64,000 bases of DNA, from the NCBI GenBank assembly GCA_003135415.1, contig PLBP01000015.1, positions 44,999 through 108,998 on the forward strand, given 5' to 3'. Below, piece by piece: positions 1-8,944 of this stretch. The notes under the pieces are model-generated. The model was not told the DNA's origin. It ran no database searches and worked only from the letters and a program-made list of their open reading frames with translations. This stretch comes from Hyphomicrobiales bacterium. GTDB taxonomy: Bacteria; Pseudomonadota; Alphaproteobacteria; Rhizobiales; Xanthobacteraceae. Every line of letters starts with the position of its first letter. Within the stretch, counting starts at the first letter, position 1. A program made the translations under genes and the position numbers.

Positions 1-464
1 GCGCGGCGGGTAGCGATCTCGGCTGACACCATGAGGTCGGCGATGAGGAGCGTGTGCTCGATGAATATTCGGCCGGCGTCGCGGTTCTTCCAAGTCCAAT
101 CGACCTTAGCACGCTGGCTTCCATCCAGCTCGGTGAGGATGTCTGCGCCTTTGTTTCCCAGAGCATAAACGAGCGGTGCGCTTCCGGCAGTCGCGTAATA
201 GTCCAGCTGCGCACGTGGTCGATCGAGGTAGCCGTTGTGATAGAGCGCGGCGAGGCGTTCGAGGAATTTCTTAGTGGGGCGCTCAAGAAGCGCGATGAGA
301 TGCGTCGAGCGAAGAAAGCGATGTTTGGCGACATGCCGGATGGCCGCAACGTCATCCTCTGTGAGCCGCATCGGTGGCGGGTCATCCCTTCGGAAGCGGG
401 CGCGTCTGGTCGTTCCTTGTCGCGATAGGTCGGGGCGAGTCGAGGCTTGCTGTGTGGTCTCCAT
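1..464 (-). CDS. Replication-relaxation family protein, N-terminal part (runs off the left edge)
   Basis: An open frame starts at an ATG and remains open to the window edge, giving about 154 residues. A basic, probably flexible first 30 residues is followed by a winged-helix-like segment, with the characteristic stretch LYHNGYLDRP at about residues 74-83 and PLVYALGNKGADIL at about 97-110, which I recognise as the Replic_Relax family of plasmids and conjugative elements. The family is thought to act in plasmid replication or mobilisation; its biochemistry is poorly defined. It is the last visible gene of a minus-strand cluster with two VirD4-like ATPases, which supports a role in processing or recruiting element DNA. 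Family assignment is from memory of the motif, and the C-terminus is not visible. A plus-strand ORF over the same bases is a shadow. Confidence 0.75.
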   Translation of the reverse strand, partial: METTQQASTRPDLSRQGTTRRARFRRDDPPPMRLTEDDVAAIRHVAKHRFLRSTHLIALLERPTKKFLERLAALYHNGYLDRPRAQLDYYATAGSAPLVYALGNKGADILTELDGSQRAKVDWTWKNRDAGRIFIEHTLLIADLMVSAEIATRR

Positions 465-620
465 AGAAACTTGATTACAGCTGCGGGCGGAAAAGAAAAC
501 GTCCGCTATGGTGTGCAATGGGCAACGAAGAGTTTGGATGGATTGCCATGCTCGAATAAAAAAAGTGTACCACGCCGCGCGCCTAGGCTCGGGTGCGTGG
601 TCTCAGTGCCCGCCGGGCTG

Positions 621-2696
621 TTAATAGCGGTCAGCGAATTCGTCCGGCTCTTCGGTTGTCGGGGCGTGTGTTGTTGTATTCCCCGGAAGGTCCGATAATG
701 GAATCGCATATTGATCACGCATCTCGTCACGAAGCGCTGTCTCCTCTTCTTTTGTCATGCGTTCCTTCCTTTCCAACTCGCGAAAAGGAATGCGTAAGGA
801 GATAGCGTTCGCAGTGAAGTTGCGAACGTAGGCCGCGAATAAAAGTTTGGTCTGGCTCTCGATGAATTCGGGTGTGGTTCGCATATTTCGCGCGAGGGCA
901 TGAGCATCGCGATCGCTCACGCCTCCGGCGAATTTGATACTGGTATTGGCATGTAAGTTATCAAGTACGCCCTGCTTAAGCTGAGTAAGAAACTGATGTG
1001 CGACAATGATGCCGACTTTTTGCTTCCGGGCCTGTTCGAGAATCGTAGTAAAATTGCTGTCGTTTGCGATGTAATCCTGGCATTCGTCAATGTACACGAA
1101 GGTTGCTAGCCGCTTGTGTGCGGGTAGCGTTGCGCGTTCGGCCGCTGCCTGTGCGATGAGGGCGATAAAGAAGCGGCCGAAGACTTCCGTGCCGTTCTTT
1201 TTGAGCAAATCTTTCGCCGCGTTGATCAAGATCACTTTACCGCTATTCATTTCTTTGAAAATGTCGAGCTTACTTTTGGGGTGTGAAAACATTCGCTCGA
1301 ATGTCTGATTTTCCAAGATGCCATACAGGCGTCGCATGACTTCTCGTTTAGTTTTAGTAAACTCGGTGGTGTTGAACTCAGTCTCGAAGAAAGAGCGAGC
1401 AGCGCCGTGAAGTTGGGAGATATGTTCCTTGTAGTTCTGATCTCCGCCCGGTTTCATTAATTCAAGCAAGGTGAGGACGGTGGCATTGGGGATTTGAAGA
1501 AGCGCTCTTGAGACAAAGCGAAAGATAGTCGATTGTTTGCTTGTCATTTCCGCGCCCAGGAGCGCGTCAAGAATGAAGTCATAGAGCTCGATGATGCTGT
1601 TGAGCAATCGCTCACGATCGAGCTTGGAATAAGTATCGAGCCGCTCTTTCCCTAATGCGAAAAGATTCAGCTGGACCGGGTATTCGATGTCTGTCGGATC
1701 GATAAGGCAGAGTTTGCCGTGTAATGGCTGTCCCTTGGCAAATAACTTCAGTCCGGCAATATTCTTAATGAGATCGCCCTGGCTATCGATAACAACAACG
1801 GACGCTTTGCCATTTGCCACTGCATCGAGATCACCGCAGATGAGCGATTGGAGCGTTTGAGTTTTGCCTTGTCCGGTTCCTGCGACAATCCAATGATGCT
1901 CGAAGCGAGCCTCTTCGGGCAGTATGAAGGGTACTGGTGTGAGAAGAAGATCAAGAAGCGGTGTCCCTTTGAGATAGGCTTCCACCAGCTCAATGGGCGG
2001 AAGCTCGGATTTGTTCGCCGTGATGAGACGTTTTTTACGGTCATCGTACGGCTCGATGCCGGAGGCGTAGCAGATATTTTCATAGAGCCGTTGGTGAAGA
2101 GAGGTGAAAAGTCCGATATCGTTATGCTGCTCAGTGCAGATTGTCCCGATGATGCGATCAACAACCTCTCCCGGGTCGCGATAGAGCAAAATGAGCGGTA
2201 CGGAAAAACTGGTGCTGTCAGCGGCTTCAGGCATTGTCGGGAGTTCAGAGATGATCCCCCCGAGGACATTGCCGAGTGCAGTGGCGAGAATTTCGCCGAC
2301 GCGATCTTGATTACCGAGAAAATATTCTTGCGCGCGAAGAAAACGGCGCAGATCAACCTGCTCTTTCATCGAAAGTCGAGCGATATCCCACTCGATTTTT
2401 GGTGATGAGAAAATTGTTGTTTCTAGTGAAAGTAATTCCTGCTGGCAGCGATCGAGTGCGGAAAGAATTACTGGGGATTCCGGTAACGTGACGACTTTCC
2501 CGATGAATTCCGCGATCACTCCGCTAACCCGCTCCACTGCGTCCGCGTTGGACCACGGGGACGCGGAGTACATAGCATGCACCCGGTTATAGAGCTCAAT
2601 CGTGTCGGCAAGATCGCGCGCCGGTTCATCAGTGAAGCGGCGCAGGAAAGGCGTATAGGGTGACGGCGGTCGATAGGGGGGAAGCTTAGAACTCAA
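621..2696 (-). CDS. VirD4/TraG-like DNA-transfer ATPase, divergent second copy
   Basis: About 691 residues. A helical N-terminal region of roughly 260 residues without family signature precedes a P-loop ATPase: Walker A GTGQGKT at about 274-280, then DSQGDL, a Walker B VYIDECQD at about 534-541, and AHQFL, the usual downstream motif of HerA/TraD/VirD4-type coupling proteins. Such ATPases form hexameric DNA pumps at the inner membrane. The N-terminus has no obvious membrane helices, so the upstream membrane protein may supply the anchor. The TTG chosen as start follows GGAGGAG at good spacing; another TTG at 2717 would add seven residues and overlap the upstream gene by 32 bases. It is distinct in sequence from the shorter ATPase upstream, so this is not a recent duplication. 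Confidence 0.82.
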   Translation of the reverse strand: MSSKLPPYRPPSPYTPFLRRFTDEPARDLADTIELYNRVHAMYSASPWSNADAVERVSGVIAEFIGKVVTLPESPVILSALDRCQQELLSLETTIFSSPKIEWDIARLSMKEQVDLRRFLRAQEYFLGNQDRVGEILATALGNVLGGIISELPTMPEAADSTSFSVPLILLYRDPGEVVDRIIGTICTEQHNDIGLFTSLHQRLYENICYASGIEPYDDRKKRLITANKSELPPIELVEAYLKGTPLLDLLLTPVPFILPEEARFEHHWIVAGTGQGKTQTLQSLICGDLDAVANGKASVVVIDSQGDLIKNIAGLKLFAKGQPLHGKLCLIDPTDIEYPVQLNLFALGKERLDTYSKLDRERLLNSIIELYDFILDALLGAEMTSKQSTIFRFVSRALLQIPNATVLTLLELMKPGGDQNYKEHISQLHGAARSFFETEFNTTEFTKTKREVMRRLYGILENQTFERMFSHPKSKLDIFKEMNSGKVILINAAKDLLKKNGTEVFGRFFIALIAQAAAERATLPAHKRLATFVYIDECQDYIANDSNFTTILEQARKQKVGIIVAHQFLTQLKQGVLDNLHANTSIKFAGGVSDRDAHALARNMRTTPEFIESQTKLLFAAYVRNFTANAISLRIPFRELERKERMTKEEETALRDEMRDQYAIPLSDLPGNTTTHAPTTEEPDEFADRY

Positions 2697-3852
2697 CGAT
2701 CTCCTCCCGGCCGTCAAACGTGAGAGCTATATCAAGATATGATTTGACTGTTTTGCACGCCTCAACGATCGCGGTTTCGGCGCCCATCAATTCATCGAGG
2801 TCTTTGCACTCGATATGCACGCCACTAATTAGACTATCGACTGTGACGCGCAGTGTCAGCGCTGCGGCGGCGGCACTTATTGAGGCTCGTGCAACTCGAT
2901 ACAAAATTCCAGCGGAACTAGCACCACGAGTTGCATCTGCATGAGCAATTGTTGCTTCGGTGTGGTGCCGACGCGCTGCACTGTCATACACGATGGCGCT
3001 ACCTAATTTATATTTACGAATCAGCTCCGTGTCTTCGGCTTTGGGTTCGACGCGAGCATCAAGGGAGAAAATTACTTTGCTTCCCGTTATTCCAGCCGTG
3101 CGTTGTGAGCGGCGAATTTTGAGTTGCATGTTACCTACCTTTCGAGAGAAATGACCAAATTCAGTAGTGGATGGGGGAATTGTCGAAGAGTGAGGCGAGA
3201 CAATTGACGGAGATGGAGTTGAGACAGCTACCTGCTCGGTTGGTGTTGATTCTGATTCTTGGGCGCGTGAAGGTTCGGAGCTGGCCCGTCGTGGGGCAAA
3301 GTGGGGTACAGCCCTCTCGAATTCAGAGATGATACGATCTAGCGGGCCGCCAGCATTTCGATGCTTCAATGATTTCAGGAAGGGTAGGTACTCCTGTGGA
3401 GTATCGTAGGCGTGCTTTCTTCCGGCGATTGTGAGAACCGGTTGTGTTTCCCATTTCCCTTGTTTGTCTTCAGTAGGGAGCCACTTCCAAGCTGTCACGT
3501 GCCATTGAAGCTGATGCCGTCGGTATGCGATCGCAGTGCCGAAGAGTGTAATTGCGCCCAATATCAAAGAGGCCACAAAAAGAGATTTATCAGAAATTTC
3601 ATGCCAAGAAGCATTCCGAAAATACCAACCAAGAGCGATGAAGCCGTAGAGGGCGATGGTGCAAGAAAAACAGAAAAGTAGGGATCCAGTTGTATTTTGA
3701 TCTGACGATGGTTTTCGTGTTTCGAAATATAGAAATATCAGGCGTGGTGAATAAAGGAACAGGAAGAACGCTGACAGGACCGCCAGCAATTGCATATTGA
3801 ACTGAGCACTAATTCTCAGCGGCGCAATAAATATTTGATAGAGAATATCCAA
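2686..3852 (-). CDS. Membrane protein of the transfer-like cluster
   Basis: A 388-residue protein with three hydrophobic segments in the first 110 residues (about 18-40, 55-78 and 91-110), then a Ser/Pro/Thr-rich linker at about 190-225 and a soluble C-terminal domain. I do not recognise the family. It lies between two VirD4-like ATPases and its end overlaps the start of the second, so the two are probably translationally coupled. A reasonable inference is that it anchors or regulates the ATPases at the inner membrane, as VirB10- or TraB-like partners do elsewhere, but no sequence motif proves this. The start is a TTG with a weak ribosome site; an internal ATG at about residue 20 is an alternative. 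Confidence 0.7.
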   Translation of the reverse strand: MDILYQIFIAPLRISAQFNMQLLAVLSAFFLFLYSPRLIFLYFETRKPSSDQNTTGSLLFCFSCTIALYGFIALGWYFRNASWHEISDKSLFVASLILGAITLFGTAIAYRRHQLQWHVTAWKWLPTEDKQGKWETQPVLTIAGRKHAYDTPQEYLPFLKSLKHRNAGGPLDRIISEFERAVPHFAPRRASSEPSRAQESESTPTEQVAVSTPSPSIVSPHSSTIPPSTTEFGHFSRKVGNMQLKIRRSQRTAGITGSKVIFSLDARVEPKAEDTELIRKYKLGSAIVYDSAARRHHTEATIAHADATRGASSAGILYRVARASISAAAAALTLRVTVDSLISGVHIECKDLDELMGAETAIVEACKTVKSYLDIALTFDGREEIVEF

Positions 3853-3899
3853 GGAGCCCCCGCCCCGGAAACGAGAATATTTTGGAACGTCTACTTCTA

Positions 3900-5201
3900 T
3901 TACGCAAGGGTGTCAGGCGATCCAGCAGAAAGAAAACGAGCAATCTGATTTTCGACATGTACGCGCGGCCGGGCGTGCCGGGCGCGGGTTCTGGCCTGTA
4001 TAGCGGGTAGCCGGCCGAATGTGGTCGAGAGTGCCGGTAGCGTTTTCATGTAGTGGGCTCCAGTCGGACTGTCGCCGTACATGAGTTTGATCCACGTCGC
4101 GAAATTGGGAGTATCAGTGAGTGCTTCGTGATTATGAAGGCCAAGTTCATCGGCGATAAGCGGCGCATCTTCGGCCCCGAGACGAAAGGCGATGAGGGTG
4201 CCAGCATTGCCGATGACAGCTTGCCGCAAGAGTACCGGAAGTTGCCCAAGGAACTGATGCGCGAGTGCAAGCGAAAGCCGCCACTTGCGCGCCTCGCTTA
4301 AGATCGACGCGAAGCTATCGGTAGCAAAATTTTGGAATTCATCCGCATAGAGCGTGAAGTCACGCCGATTTTCTTCCTCGATGTCGGCCCGGCTTTCAGC
4401 TGCCTGTGAAAATGCAGTAGCAAGAAAGGCGCCGAGAAGGTGCGCTGGGGCTTCGCCAAGCCGTCCTTTTGATAGGTTCACAATCAGCACCCGACCGTTA
4501 TTCATCAGGTGTGGAATATTTAGTGTGCTTCGTTGCTGGCCGATAATGTTGCGAATGACGGGTGGGGAAAGAAGCGCACCGATCTTGTTTTGGATAGGGG
4601 AAATCGCTTCGACTAAAAAGCGGTCGTGATATTCGGCGAACTCTCGAAGCCAAAATGCGCGGATGATTGGATCGCTGCATGTATTCGTAAGACGGGCGCG
4701 ATATTTCTCATCAACGAGTAGACGCGGAAGCCCTAATAGGGTCGAGCCTGGTGTGTCGAGTAAAAGCCGAAGCGAATTATCAAGGATATATTCTAGCCGT
4801 GGTCCCCAACTATCGCCCCACAAGTGCCTGAAGGCCGAAACGATGTGAGCGGAGACAAGCGGGCGATGATCGGGCGCCACTCGCTCAAGCGGATTGAAGG
4901 CGATGGGGTGCGAAAGGTCGGCCGGATCGAAATAGAGAACGTCGTTGGTGCGATTGGCCGGAACAGCGTCCGCGACGGCGCGGGCCAGATCGCCGTGGGG
5001 ATCGAGCAATGCAAAACCCCGGCCGGCGGCGAGGTCGGACATCATCAGATTGAAAAGCAGAGTGGATTTTCCCGTACCGCTTTTGCCGATCACGTACAGG
5101 TGCCTGCGGCGATCGTTTTGCGTAAGTGGCACGCCCTCGCCTGATGCGAGTGTGCCAAGCACACTATGTTCGTGATTGTATTGCAGATGATCCCCGTCCA
5201 T
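3900..5201 (-). CDS. VirD4/TraG-like conjugative coupling ATPase (TraM-recognition type)
   Basis: A protein of 433 residues beginning almost directly with the motor domain: Walker A GKSGTGKST at about 39-47, LLDPHGDL at about 65-72, a Walker B LYADEFQNF at about 284-292 and ALAHQFLGQL at about 312-321. This order is that of soluble or truncated coupling proteins with a TraM-recognition C-terminal region. In conjugation these connect the relaxase-DNA complex to a secretion channel. The ATG used here has GGAGG seven bases upstream; a GTG at 5258 would add 19 residues but has no ribosome site. It is the first gene of a minus-strand cluster followed by a membrane protein, a second ATPase and a replication-relaxation protein. 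Confidence 0.85.
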   Translation of the reverse strand: MDGDHLQYNHEHSVLGTLASGEGVPLTQNDRRRHLYVIGKSGTGKSTLLFNLMMSDLAAGRGFALLDPHGDLARAVADAVPANRTNDVLYFDPADLSHPIAFNPLERVAPDHRPLVSAHIVSAFRHLWGDSWGPRLEYILDNSLRLLLDTPGSTLLGLPRLLVDEKYRARLTNTCSDPIIRAFWLREFAEYHDRFLVEAISPIQNKIGALLSPPVIRNIIGQQRSTLNIPHLMNNGRVLIVNLSKGRLGEAPAHLLGAFLATAFSQAAESRADIEEENRRDFTLYADEFQNFATDSFASILSEARKWRLSLALAHQFLGQLPVLLRQAVIGNAGTLIAFRLGAEDAPLIADELGLHNHEALTDTPNFATWIKLMYGDSPTGAHYMKTLPALSTTFGRLPAIQARTRARHARPRVHVENQIARFLSAGSPDTLA

Positions 5202-5423
5202 GGGTCGGCCTCCGAGCCGTATCTGCACTGTGCGGGTGCTGACGTTGGCCGCGCGCACGGCGGCCGCCGGGACTACGTTGTGTGTGGACGATCCCAGCCG
5301 GGTGGCGGAAGCCGACCGCTAGAAGCGGTCGTCTACGAATTGTACCAGCCGGACAAGGGGACCTTGTCCACATGTCGGCGGGGGATAGGGGACACCACTT
5401 GCGAGCAATTTTTCCAATTTTCG

Positions 5424-5443
5424 AATTTCGATATCTCGAAATT
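5424..5443. promoter_or_regulatory. 8+8 palindrome, operator-like
   Basis: AATTTCGA and its exact reverse complement TCGAAATT are separated by four bases, inside an AT-rich stretch upstream of the minus-strand ATPase cluster. The shape fits a dimeric repressor site controlling that cluster. No cognate regulator can be named. Confidence 0.4.
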
Positions 5444-5565
5444 GTTTTTTCAGATTATTCAATTCTGATTTTTGAAACGAGAAACTTTGCTTTCCGATTT
5501 CTCTTTTTCGATTTGTAAGCGCGTCACGATCTCGCTTCGGTAAGGTGAAAAGGGTCGATACTTGC

Positions 5566-5773
5566 CCCGCACGTCGGGGTCAGGCGCTGTTAGAACCCCG
5601 TGTCACGGGATGGGGCTATACTAGATCAGTCATTAGTTTCGCGAAGCGCCCGACCCCGCCCCTCTGTGCGAGGCCTACTAGTTTTTCACCATTGGCCGAG
5701 CATAGGTCGGCTGTTTACCAGCCGTACCAGACACCAGAGGGGCGGGGTCGGGCGGTGAAGCCCGACGTGCGGG
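5566..5773. repeat. Nested inverted repeats (candidate oriT, replication origin or structured RNA)
   Basis: Between the ATPase cluster and the HEPN-like gene, which point away from each other, the DNA holds nested symmetry. An outer pair of 13-base arms (5566-5578 with 5761-5773) and an inner pair of 20-base arms (5647-5666 with 5735-5754) are both perfect inverted repeats. A short hairpin CGGCTG-TTTAC-CAGCCG sits in the central loop at 5708-5724, and a further palindrome CCCGTG-T-CACGGG lies at 5597-5609. Each outer arm is itself a small CCCG...CGGG hairpin. No convincing coding frame spans it. The position next to transfer-type genes suggests oriT, but a non-coding RNA or replication origin remains possible. 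Confidence 0.75.
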
Positions 5774-5927
5774 ACATAAGAAAACCGGTCGTTGCAAGAT
5801 ATTTGACATACAGGTACCGGGGGAAACGATGAGACCCCCCACATATCCTCCGGCCTACCGAGACGTGGGCTGATAACCCGGATAATTTCCGCTTGCAGAC
5901 GACCGGGATAAGACAAAGGAGCTCTGC

Positions 5928-7052
5928 ATGCTGGAAGAACCAGTCATTAAGAGACTGACGCTGTCGCGGTACCTAGTGCAACTCGCGACGCAGAACGCGC
6001 GGGCCGATCAAGAAGTAGCTGGGGCCGCGTGTATTAATTTGCTTCAAGATGCAATCGAGATTTGTCTATTGGCGGCGCTAGATCATTTAAATATCAAAGT
6101 GGCAGCTCGAACCGAAGTTGCCCAGTACCTCGACAAGATCAACGAAGCAATTGGTGATGAGCTTCCGTTCAGGAGGCGCCTGCTAGAAATAAACAAAGTT
6201 CGGGTCGCATCGAAACACGATGGCATCACTCCGAATCGGAAGGAACTTCAGGGATATGTCTCTGACGCTCGTAAATTTTTGGAACAGGCGACCAAAAAAG
6301 TGATGAATGTTGACTTCTGGTCCGTGAGTCTCACGGAGTTACTGGATGATAATGAGGCGAAAGGATTTCTGCTCGAAGCTCAAAAAGAATTCGATAGAGA
6401 AGACTATGAAGATTGTCTGATTTCTTGTCGAAAAGCTTTCTATGTAGAATTTGAAAGTTGGTACGACATTGAGAAAGACGATGGTGGACTTTTTGGAAGT
6501 TGGGCTCCGTATTACACGCGTTCAAAGGAATGGAAGGAAACCAATGTGAATACACCATTTGATTATATTGCTTTAGACCACGGTCGGATCGACGGAGACC
6601 TCACAAAGGAGGGGATCGATCACACTGCGTTTTGGAATGTTTGGCGTATGACGCCAAGTGTATATCGACATAAGGACGATGATGAGTGGCTGGTAAAACA
6701 TGACCTCAATAAGATTGAAGAAGATGGCATAAAAGAGCGCGCGGGTTTCGTACTTGAAAATTCGGTAGCGATTTTACTTGCGCGCCAATCGAACAGAAGA
6801 ATGATCAAGTGGGTGCGTTCTAATACTCGTTATGTGGTTACACTTCGGCACTCGAAGACTGTGGTCTACCGCAAGGCGGATCGGTCCGGACCAGTCAGCG
6901 CGACGACTCCGGAAGATTTGAAGGAAATGACCGTTGACTACTCGACGCCTGGATTGAAAGGCGACGGTCAGTACTGGAAGGTTCTGCATTATGACGGTAA
7001 GACGATAATAAGCGGATACGTCCCCGAGGAGGATTTGAAGTTTGGAGAATGA
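5928..7052 (+). CDS. HEPN-like protein with C-terminal SH3-like region, probable defence factor
   Basis: The 374-residue product begins at an ATG with a strong AAAGGAG site. Residues 30-130 form a helical region with RVASKH at 92-97, matching the R-x4-H motif of HEPN ribonucleases, in a context (LLEIN-KVRVASKHDGITP) typical of HEPN helix pairs. A second helical part at about 150-175 resembles TPR-like helices, and the last 90 residues are predicted beta-rich and SH3-like (VVTLRHSKTVVYRKAD ... YWKVLHYDG). HEPN proteins in mobile elements often cleave RNA during abortive infection or as toxins. No antitoxin is evident next to it. It reads away from the nested repeats and stands alone on the plus strand. 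The family assignment is an inference from motifs. Confidence 0.6.
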   Translation: MLEEPVIKRLTLSRYLVQLATQNARADQEVAGAACINLLQDAIEICLLAALDHLNIKVAARTEVAQYLDKINEAIGDELPFRRRLLEINKVRVASKHDGITPNRKELQGYVSDARKFLEQATKKVMNVDFWSVSLTELLDDNEAKGFLLEAQKEFDREDYEDCLISCRKAFYVEFESWYDIEKDDGGLFGSWAPYYTRSKEWKETNVNTPFDYIALDHGRIDGDLTKEGIDHTAFWNVWRMTPSVYRHKDDDEWLVKHDLNKIEEDGIKERAGFVLENSVAILLARQSNRRMIKWVRSNTRYVVTLRHSKTVVYRKADRSGPVSATTPEDLKEMTVDYSTPGLKGDGQYWKVLHYDGKTIISGYVPEEDLKFGE

Positions 7053-7170
7053 AATTATTTTGAAGTAATGTTGGTTAAGGAATATAGTAAGTGTCGTAAA
7101 ATAAATATTGTGCGACGTTAAATAATGGCTCAACAGAGCCATGAAATAGTCGTTCCCTTTTTGAAACGTG

Positions 7171-8235
7171 TTAGTTGCCCAGAAATTGGTTTAGCTGGGT
7201 GGCGATTTTTTTGCGGCGCGCGACTAGAAAATCTTTGTATGACTTGATTTCCAACAATTTCAGATCAGTTGGAATAGCTTGCGCCTCGAACATCTCGGTT
7301 CCATGCTGGTCTATCAGCGACACGAGATATTTAGCTGGCTCCTTGTCACTGATTGCGCGATTTGTCTTACCACCGATGAATGCAAGGTTAGCGATATCAT
7401 CAGCCTCACGCGCGGTGTGGATGTTCTTGAGCTGAGCCTTTGGAAATATATGATGGAATTGCAACCTGTGCTGCACACCGGAATGGTCGAGTGCGATGGT
7501 CAAATTCGATCGCCAGTCCTTCGCTCCCGCGTGGCGGAAAGCAAGGAACATCGTCTTGAAAAGTGAACTTCGTTGATTGCGTCCCTCTAACTCATCGGGG
7601 GTGATGTCGAGGCGTCCGACTTGGAGGCGCAGTCGATCAATGAGTTCCGGAACGCCGCCGCCGTCACGTATTGTTGCGAGGTCCTGGTCGAGAAGTGTCT
7701 CGCTAGAGCCTCGCGAATAACGCCCCTTTGCGTTAGCCAATAGCGCCCAATAACGAAGAGCTTTCGCGTCGGTGGGATTGATTTTATATCCGCGCGCTTG
7801 TCCTAAAAAAGCGACGGTGATGAGTAGAAATGGCGACGACAGTAGAGCAGGACTATCTATTCCGACATTGCTCTTTAGAAAATTCATAGCGAATTGCATG
7901 CCATCGCACGCTTTTTTCCATCCTGCTTGAAGTTGTTCCAGCTTAAGACGACCAACGGTTAAGAAACGCGATTGTCCGGTAGTAAAAACAATGAGGTTCC
8001 TTAAATGAACACCGAGATCAATATCGAACCCGAGCTTCTCACATTCTTTTTGAAAATCAAGAAATGTTTGGAGTGAATGACGCCATTTTGCAGTAATTTG
8101 GGCTAAAGCGAGATCGGAGCTTCGAAGTTTTGCACCTAATGAATTTACCCGAACGAAAATTTCTGTCACTTCGTCGTACGACAACTTTCGCTCTAGTACA
8201 TCCATTCGATAAATATATTTCTTCACCGCACGCAA
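7171..8235 (-). pseudogene. DUF262/GmrSD-type protein, C-terminal part with HNH motif (frame-shifted from N-terminal part)
   Basis: This open frame of 354 residues contains the second half of a DUF262-DUF1524 protein: a helical region beginning VTEIFVRVNSLGAKL, and the HNH-type motif HHIFPKAQL at 261-269 followed by NLAFIGGKTNR at 283-293. In GmrSD-type type IV restriction enzymes the N-terminal DUF262 domain uses nucleotide and the HNH part cuts modified DNA. The matching N-terminal half is immediately upstream in another frame. The coding sense of this frame continues upstream of its first ATG to about 8345, where it meets the end of the other frame, so the two are one gene broken by a shift. 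Whether any active protein is made is unclear. Confidence 0.8.
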
Positions 8236-8326
8236 GCGAGCTAGGCGTTGGCTATATTTTTCATATCTCGGGTCTTCAAATCCAGTGATGCCGGCTTTCT
8301 TTAAAAACGGAGCATCTGAATCCGAT

Positions 8327-8878
8327 TTAAACGTCGGATACTTTTACCCATTGCGGAAGCTGGCCGAGTTTCTTGGCTGCGACGACGAAGGTCATTTCAT
8401 TGAAGCGCTTCTGTAGTTCGTCTTCAGTACTGTCGGTTTCGTCCTCGTGTATCTGATCTGTATCGTCCGAGTCGTCGTCATCCTCGCCATTTTCATCAAC
8501 TTCGGTGACCACAACGAGCTTGTCCGGATGTTCCAAATTAAAAAGTAGCTCTAAAGGGCGGCGGCGACCGCGAACGGTGACAGGCTGACCGCGAATAACG
8601 GCTGAAAGCGACGTTAGTCGCTGCTGTCCATCAAGCAACAAACGAACACTGTGATACGGGTTAGTGGCCTGCTCCACTGCAAATTTTTGGAGCGGTACGT
8701 CTTCGTCTGTCTCCCAGAGCAGTATCGCTCCAGAGGGATACCCCCGGTACAGCGAATCTAATAAATCGCGGACGCGAGTGGAGCGCCAAACATATCGGCG
8801 CTGCATTTCCGGCAAGCGAAGCTCGCCGCGCTCTATCATCATCACGAGTTCTTCGACAGAGGCTTCTTGTTTAGCCAT
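8327..8878 (-). pseudogene. DUF262/GmrSD-type protein, N-terminal part
   Basis: 183 residues with the hallmarks of the DUF262 (ParB/sulfiredoxin-like) domain: LPEMQRRYVW at about 22-31, YRGYPSGAILLW at about 44-55 and LLDGQQRLTSL at 81-91. A very acidic run (about residues 128-148) precedes the end. The frame stops just after WVKVSDV, while the other frame continues with FKSDSDAPFLKKAGI, which reads as the natural continuation. The shift therefore lies within 8327-8345; a loss of two T in a T run (or one extra base) would explain it. The gene follows a PD-(D/E)XK nuclease gene by 66 bases on the same strand. An intact ancestor would have had about 565 residues. Confidence 0.8.
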
Positions 8879-8944
8879 ATCGTACTCCCCAACCCCCTAA
8901 TAATAACGCCATAGCAATGGAAGCATAGCATGTGGCTTCGTGAG

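Noticed and set aside
54..428. 124-codon ORF on the plus strand at the left edge
   Set aside because: The opposite strand encodes a recognisable replication-relaxation protein that is open to the edge.
5566..5773. Retron or similar RT-linked RNA
   Set aside because: No reverse transcriptase gene is present nearby, so the nested repeats cannot be assigned to a retron.
8327..8345. Programmed frameshift in the DUF262 gene
   Set aside because: The shift needed is +1 or -2 at GTT TAA, which is not a known efficient slip site; mutation or sequence error is simpler.
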